Below, piece by piece: positions 57,430 through 64,000 of a stretch of DNA of 64,000 bases. Position numbers and translations under genes: made by a program. Each line of letters starts with the position of its first letter. Position 1 is the first letter of the stretch. The stretch comes from Adineta ricciae (lineage: Eukaryota > Rotifera > Eurotatoria > Adinetida > Adinetidae). The stretch spans positions 186,001 through 250,000 of the forward strand of contig CAJNOJ010000086.1 in assembly GCA_905250025.1 (NCBI GenBank), read 5' to 3'. Under the pieces are notes generated by a model. It was not told the origin of the DNA. It was given only the letters and a program-made list of their open reading frames with translations, and searched no databases.

Positions 57430-58815
57430 ATGGCTTCAAGGCGTGTTTTGATCTTGGACGATTGTCAAATAGAATCGATCATCGAAGAACATTCCTGGTC
57501 AGATTTAATCGATGATAATGATGATATTGAACTATACATTTTAACAAGCACCGGTGCATTATCCGAAAAGGATAAGTCCTGTCCACGTGTTCGTGCTTAT
57601 AAAGAAATCGATCATCCAACAACTGATGGAACACTCGAATTATGGTCGTATGAAATGCACAAAAAGCATTCATTTACACATGTTTATACCAAAAATGAAG
57701 ATTTGATTATGCGTGTAGCGCATGTTCGTTCGCTGCTGAACATTGAAACAGGTTTAACATCTGAGACGATAGCAGCTTATCGGGAAAAAGTTGAAATGAA
57801 ACAAACAGCATCTCGAGGTGGTTTTCCCGTTCCACCGTTTGCTCGTCTGTATGCGCCAGCTGATCTAATAGCTTTCATCGAAAAGCAAGGATACCCTGTC
57901 GTCGTTAAACCGACCCTTGGTTGTGCAACATCAGGTCTAACATTAATCAAAACACCTGCCGAGTTAGAAAAGTTTCTTTCTGAAAAATTATTTACATGTA
58001 TCGACACTGATCAACGAATGGATCTGGTTGGCGAATTTATGGTCGAAGGATACATGAAAGGACATATGTTTCATGTTGATGGCATTGCAAAAGATGGAAA
58101 AATTATTCATGCATGGCCATTTAGTTACCTTCATACATGTTTAGGATTCTCTCAAGAAGGTACAGCTTATGGTAATTCATCCATTCCGAAGTCGCATCCA
58201 CTTCATGATCGTCTATATAAAACTGCTCAACGTTTACTCGATATTCTACCGTCTCCCAACGGTGGACTCGTATTTCATCTGGAACTCTATGAAAATCTTA
58301 ATGAAAACCGTTTACCGGACGATGATTTCGTGCTTTGTGAAATTGCCGCACGTGCACCTGGTGCTTCTATTACTCACCTCATTGATTTGCTATCATTTTC
58401 CGACGGTGATTCTAAACAATCATTTGCTCGATTAGACTTCCGTATCAGTGTCTCATTGCCCATCTCTAAGATAACTGAACCACCCGCCGACAAAGTTGTC
58501 ACCGATCTTATCATACCGCGCAAACCCGGTAAACTTATGTATATACCACGCGAATGTCCAATCGATGATCTTCAGTATATACCCAAAGCCAATGTGGACA
58601 AACCGACAGTTTATGAAAAATACGATGTGAACGGTATGAATGCAGCTTGCCGATTTATCGCCCGAACAAAAACGATGGAAGAGGGACAAGAATTAGTGGA
58701 AAAAGGTTTTGAATGGTTCGACAGTGTGCTGATAAATACACCATTGGACGAGCCATGTACAGTGTCGTTAATCAAAGAACTACATCGCTATTTTCATAGG
58801 AAAATTTTTGTTTAA
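57430..58815 (+). CDS. ATP-grasp superfamily ligase
   Basis: A single exon of 461 aa. ATP-grasp enzymes activate a carboxylate with ATP to form amide or peptide bonds. Motifs: K-rich helix EKVEMKQTASRGGFPVPPF (the adenine-side entry), GYPVVVKPTLGCATSGL (the Lys/Gly-rich loop), VGEFMVEGYMKGHMFHVDGI, GLVFHLELY and the metal-binding LCEIAARAPGASI in place of ENxRxxG. The N-terminal 95 residues form a Rossmann-like pre-ATP-grasp domain (RRVLILDDCQIESII). Closest in layout to carnosine-synthase-like and bacterial biosynthetic ATP-grasp ligases; the substrate is unknown. Lack of introns among intron-rich neighbours suggests retroposition or horizontal gain. Confidence 0.8.
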   Translation: MASRRVLILDDCQIESIIEEHSWSDLIDDNDDIELYILTSTGALSEKDKSCPRVRAYKEIDHPTTDGTLELWSYEMHKKHSFTHVYTKNEDLIMRVAHVRSLLNIETGLTSETIAAYREKVEMKQTASRGGFPVPPFARLYAPADLIAFIEKQGYPVVVKPTLGCATSGLTLIKTPAELEKFLSEKLFTCIDTDQRMDLVGEFMVEGYMKGHMFHVDGIAKDGKIIHAWPFSYLHTCLGFSQEGTAYGNSSIPKSHPLHDRLYKTAQRLLDILPSPNGGLVFHLELYENLNENRLPDDDFVLCEIAARAPGASITHLIDLLSFSDGDSKQSFARLDFRISVSLPISKITEPPADKVVTDLIIPRKPGKLMYIPRECPIDDLQYIPKANVDKPTVYEKYDVNGMNAACRFIARTKTMEEGQELVEKGFEWFDSVLINTPLDEPCTVSLIKELHRYFHRKIFV

Positions 58816-59158
58816 TGTACCTTGTTTTGCTCAATGTCGATTATTTATCATTCATTTTAGTCGACTGATTATGTTATTCTAGCGAAATACTATAACGAAA
58901 TAGGTAGTAAATCTATGCTGATATAAAATACGCATTTATTCGTTTGCATATTCATAATCTTATGAGAAGAATTTATTAAAACCATCGATATGTGCTGCCA
59001 TCATAGTAATTTGTCGTTCTATTCGTCATCACTTCATCTCTACCGATACATAGATCAATCAGAAAGAAAGAGCATAAGAGTGTGTGGACAGAAACGAAAA
59101 AAGAAAAGAAGGAAGAATGGTAGGTCTTGTCAACTAGATTTTGAAGGATAAATGCGAA
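58816..59158. other. Intergenic ATP-grasp to ABCA
   Basis: No gene. CAACTAG at 59131-59137 lies 21 nt before the ABCA ATG. Confidence 0.5.
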
Positions 59159-62100
59159 ATGTCTTTCTATCATCTTCGCTTACTAATTCAAAAATCCGCT
59201 CGTTATGCATGGCGTCGTCGAATCTTTCGCTGTTATCCAAAAATTGTCTTCGAACTATTTGTACCTATTATTTGTATTCTTCTACTATGTCTTCTTCGCT
59301 GGATGTATTCACCTTCTTCACAAAGCGGTTTTCAAAACGACTCGTTGAATAGCACAGCATCACCTCGCATCCAAATCAGCCCTACCTCGATTATTTCCCC
59401 TCAGGATTCTTTTCAAATTTTGAATTATACTTCCGTTTACCGATGTCCATCATCGAATATAGCAGTTGTAATTACATCTGAACAGTTATTTAAACGTTTT
59501 ACACGTCTATGTCCGCGCAGTCATTTTATCTTATCGTCTCGACAATCAGATGGACAAATTTTATTGAATACATCCGTGGACATGCATCAGATTAGCTATC
59601 GATGCCTATATAACAACCCACACTGGTGTTGGAAAATAAATCTATTGGCAAAAGAATCTGATACTGTACAAATTCAACATCCTTCAGCATCTCTTTGTTC
59701 TCATTTGGACACACAGGGATACAGTTTAGTACTGAAAGCTTATCTATCACTTGAATCGCTTCTAAACATACCATCGAATAAGCAACAACTATTAGTTTAT
59801 ACATGGCCATGTTCATCATATGTTTCCGATGCACTTTTCAGTCATTTTCCTCGTTTTACTTTTATCATCATTCTGATTCTTGTTGATGGATGTATTATGT
59901 TTAGTTTTAATTTTCTTTTCCAAGAACTCATCGAAGAAAAGCGTCAGGGAATAACTGAACTTCTCCGTTTACTTTCTGTTCGACCGTTACTCAACAGTCT
60001 CGCATGGTTTTTACGTGTTCTCATCATTCAATTACTAACAAATGCAATTCTGATCTTCACATTAAAAATTTCATTCGACGGAGCAATCTATCTTGCTTAC
60101 GTCACAATTTGGTTAATTATTCCAACTATTCTCCTCTGGACAATTCATGTTCTCTCGCGATCGATTCTCGTTGCACATGTGTTTAATAGTGTACTCAAGG
60201 CGTCGCTTTGGTCATGGTTCATTTATTTTATTTCATTTTGGCTAGCGGTTTCCTCATCAGTGCAATTGCCATTAATAATTCATTTAATTGCTTCAATTTG
60301 GCTGCCGTTCTACTCAATAAAACGAATATTTGTTGTTTTTATTCAAGTTAATACAAACGCCGGCCGTCATACAGATTTGTTACATGAAATTATCTATATC
60401 TGGATATGCATGATCTTTGGTACTCTCCTTTTTTGGCTTCTAGCGTTCTATTTCGAACGAATTCGACCAGGAAAATATGGAATAGCACGTTCCTGGTCAT
60501 GGCCTTTAGATTACATTCGCAAGAAACAATCGAGACGAGAAAGTACTGATTTAACAATGGTAGAGATGCCGTCGAAACAGCAAACAACTGTTCGAATCAA
60601 TAATTTAACGAAAAGCTATGGTCGATACGGTACTGAACGACAAGTTGCTGTTGATCATATTTCATTTACGTTAGAAAATTCGACAATATACGGACTAATT
60701 GGCCATAATGGTGCTGGTAAAACTACAACCATGGAAATGATATGTGGTCTATTGTCTTGTGACTGTGGTACAGTTGAAATTCACAATAAAAACTTATCTG
60801 AAAACTTACATGAGCTTCAAGCATGCATTGGTTATTGTCCACAACAAGATATGCTCTTTTCGCACTTGACCGTTCGTGAACAATTAGAATTCTATGCTCG
60901 TATACGATCGAAAGGAAATACTGTGGATAATAATCAAATTGAAGCATTACTTGGTATGATGAGTATGAACGAACATGATCAAAAATTATGCCACACATTA
61001 TCCGGCGGTATGCAACGAAAATTATCGATTGCTTGCGCATTTGTTGGACAAGCAAATATCATAGTTTTAGGTAAGATCTCATAGTTCATTAGAAAGGTGA
61101 TGTATGCTAGTTCGTGTTTTCTTTGCTACAGACGAACCATCAGCTTCCCTTGATCCTGCGGCTCGTCGGATGCTTTGGACTTGGCTTCGCGAACATAAAA
61201 CAAACCGAACACTCTTAATATCGTCTCATCTATTGGATGAAGTCGAAGAACTTTGCGATTCAGTTATCATTCTTGATGCTGGTAAAATTCAAGCACAAGG
61301 AACAATTCTTGAACTTAAACAACAATACGGACCATCGGGTGATCGACTTCATCTTGATCAACTGCCAAATTATATTCCAAACGAGTGGATTATTGACGAA
61401 AATAATCAATACGTACATATACCTGATCGACAACAGCTAATCACATTACTTAAACGATTGGAAAAAGATAATATTCATTATTCTTTGATGAATACAACAC
61501 TCGATGATGTTTTTCTTAGACTAGCGTCTTCAGAATCACCAACACAAGGTAACAAATTTCTTTGAATACTTTTCTTGACATATATGTATCGAATACTTTG
61601 ATTAGACGAAGGTAATCTGAAATCTCAGATTGATATATTATTTACGACTCGAACAAATTCGCGAATAACTGATCTATGGTTGCAACAAGTGCTCGGTGTA
61701 TTTATTCGACGAAGTCAGATATTTCTACGGCGAGCTCGCCTTCTACCTATTGTTTTAATTCTTTATCTACTATATGCTCTTGCCCCCATCTATTTACCTT
61801 CGTTCAATTCATCAACACAGGAACTTAGTTACATTATCTCATCTCCTTTAGAACACATCAATGCAATGAATTTAAGACAATTTCCGGTGAAAACCGTGCC
61901 TTTCTACTCCACATCAAAACAATTTCAAGAATACTTACAAAGTAAGATGGATTTCACCGGTCTAAACCTGATCGATCTAATGTTGAAATAATCTTCAGGT
62001 ATTTCACCATGGCAATCGAATCACGGTCATCGGAAGAGGCTGATTGCAGTTCGAATAAATTCGTTTCAACAAATGGAATGCTATGTTCCACCCCCAGCAC

Positions 62101-63960
62101 TATCGAATATCATCTCATCGTGCTTATCCATATTTTCGGTATTTTCCAATCGTAGTATATCACCATTACAATTAATCGGCCGAGAGAGAGGAAGTTCATT
62201 ACCGACCTCGTCGGATATGTCCTCAGCGCAATACGACTCACCGTTCTTTTGTTTTTATACACTGCCACCTTCGATGCATTTATCCATTTTCTTACTATCG
62301 TTGATATTAATTGTTTGTGCTGCGTTTATCATTCACGATTATGCGTCAGGTCTTCATTCATACTCGCTCATTCACAATCTTCGGTCACCTATTAATTGGT
62401 TGATCATATTTCTCAGCGATCTTCTATTATGTTTAATTTGGTTACTCATTCTTATTCTTATTGCACGTTTCGTTCATTCATCGACATTCAATGGTCGATT
62501 CTTTGCATTAACACCGCTCTTCTTCATTGTTAATTTACCCTTCATTTACCTTCTTGCGAAATTCTTCAAAGCTCCTGTACTAGGCGCAACAGTGATCATC
62601 TTCATTCTGCAACTAGCACTCGTTTTGAACGCATTCAAAACTTTTATTGAACTCTTTCGTGGTTATCCTCTATTGTCATTAATTGTGCACATCGTCCGCT
62701 GGTCGCTTCTACTTCTATTTCCAAACGTGAATGTATTCATCTTGATCGTGGCTGTACTTCGAAAGTCTTATTGTCAAATTGATGAGTCGATATTAGGACA
62801 AGGCGGGGATGACTTTTCTCACGAACGATATCCCTACAAGATATTGATTCATACGTTGATTTTCGTTAGTCAATTTGTCATCTATTTTTTTCTACTCATT
62901 ATGGTTGATCTTGGTAAAGTTCAGATTTCTATGTGCGAACGTAAGATCAAAATCAAAGTTCGTAGTGAAGCAGGAGATGATGATGTTCTCGAAGAGAAAA
63001 CTCGAATAAAATCAATGAGTAGTGCGAATCGACGGAAACAAGCGCTTGTTTTGGATAGCCTTACAAAACTTTACCGTGAAGCAATACATCCAGCGGTGAA
63101 TCAACTTTCATTTGCAGTGCCACGTGGACAATGTTTTGGTTTACTCGGATTCAATGGAAGTGGTGAGTATTTCGATCTAATCAATGATTCAAAAGAAATA
63201 TGTTTATGAAATGTTCTGTTTAGGTAAAACAACAACATTTCGTATGCTAGTTGGCGAATTACATTCAACCGATGGTCGAATCTATCGAAACCGACACGAA
63301 TTGATTGGTTATTGTCCTCAAAACGATATCGCATTTCCAGCATTAACGGTTGCACAAACTATTGATTACATTTGTCGTATTCACGGCATAGAACCTTCTG
63401 TATTGAATAATATAATCTTGAGTCAATTTCAATTAGGAAAATATCGACATCGACTAGTATCGAATTTGAGTGGTGGCACTCAACGTCGCCTTCATCTTGC
63501 TCTTTGTCTAATTGGATCACCAACACTTCTTCTACTCGATGAACCGACAGCTAAAGTCGATCCTGTTCTACGTAGTCATATTCGTCTTATACTGCAACAT
63601 CGTCCGATTAACACAGCTATTATATTCGCTTCACATTCAATGCTTGAATGTGAACAACTATGTGAACGATTGACTATTCTTGTTCGTGGTAATGCACGAT
63701 GTTTAGGTTCCATTGACCGTCTGAAAACAAAATATGGTGCAAATTATCGTGTGCGATTGACGTTACTTGAATCATCAGTACAAGTACCATCGCTTATTTC
63801 TGTTGAAAATAGTAATGAATATGTATATCCGAAAGGAAGTTTAGCAGAGTTATTCACACTGCTAGAAGGACTAGTAGAACAGCATCAAATTGCGGCAAAT
63901 TATACAGTACAACTAACATCGTTGGAACATATTTTTTTAACGTTTCAACATTCGATGTGA
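59159..63960 (+). CDS. ABCA-family full transporter (lipid exporter type)
   Basis: Five exons: 59159-61070, 61132-61548, 61606-61959, 61999-63162, 63224-63960; 1527 aa. ABCA proteins move lipids or sterols across membranes. Each half has a first TM helix, a luminal domain, five more helices, then an NBD. NBD1: Walker A GHNGAGKTT (about 515), signature LSGGMQRK, Walker B IIVLDEPSASLDP (across intron 1) and SSHLLDEVEELCD. NBD2: Walker A GFNGSGKTT (about 1280, across intron 4), LSGGTQRR, LLLDEPTAKVDP. Both halves look catalytically complete. The luminal loops are short, nearer to ABCA3/ABCA5-size members than to ABCA1. The 39 nt intron at 61960-61998 is the shortest used here but is required to escape a TAA and join ISPWQSN. 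Confidence 0.9.
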
Positions 63961-64000
63961 AGAACAAACTCTAGTCAAGTTTTATCTATGCACACCTCAG

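Overview
The window is nuclear DNA of a small, intron-rich animal genome. The best fit is a bdelloid rotifer of the Adineta/Rotaria type. Evidence: most introns are about 40-60 nt with GT..AG ends; the genes are metazoan (merlin, POU-III, Aster/GRAMD1, two-pore channel, KDM4-like); one gene has the degenerate ART-like plus TPR layout that I associate with rotifers; base composition is AT-rich; and many start codons sit just behind a pyrimidine-tract/AG site, as expected with spliced-leader trans-splicing. The species is inferred, not proven. No virus, prophage, CRISPR array or intact transposon was seen.

Layout from left to right. 0.4-7.7 kb: SLC35D-type nucleotide-sugar transporter (+), mucin-like three-EGF membrane protein (+), tetraspanin (+), and a 4-TM protein (-) whose end lies 14 nt from the tetraspanin stop. 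7.7-13.2 kb: a 5.4 kb gene-free stretch with several perfect POU octamers, ahead of an intronless POU-III gene (13.2-14.3 kb). 15.9-26.1 kb: ALKBH1 (+), merlin/NF2 (+, 13 exons), a RING-less TRAF/MATH protein (-) and an enolase-4-like protein (+). 26.4-33.1 kb: two-pore cation channel (+) and the sterol-transfer protein Aster/GRAMD1 (-). 34.6-41.4 kb: a Met/Pro/Gln-rich predicted myristoylated protein (-), a CFAP97/hemingway ciliary protein (+), a small helical protein (-), a KDM4-like JmjN/JmjC protein with a C-terminal CCHC knuckle (-) and a tRNA-Cys(GCA). 42-50 kb: carboxypeptidase Q (+), the ART-like/TPR protein (+), two tandem 54-64 aa disordered paralogues (+), an XLF/NHEJ1-like repair factor (-) and the mitochondrial 2-oxoglutarate carrier (-). 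50.7-64 kb: secreted/anchored S1/P1 nuclease (+), TMEM272-like protein (-), an unknown protein (-), a single-domain MgtE-type Mg transporter (-), a K2P potassium channel (+), an intronless ATP-grasp enzyme (+) and a full-length ABCA transporter (+).

The genes do not form one pathway. Themes that recur are membrane transport and lysosomal/ER lipid and ion handling (two-pore channel, Aster, ABCA, CPQ, Mg and K channels) and nucleic-acid or chromatin maintenance (ALKBH1, XLF-like, KDM4-like). S1/P1, ATP-grasp and MgtE are the candidates for horizontal origin. Exon models were built by hand from splice sites, frame continuity and family alignment from memory; all internal phases add up, but no transcript or database evidence was available.
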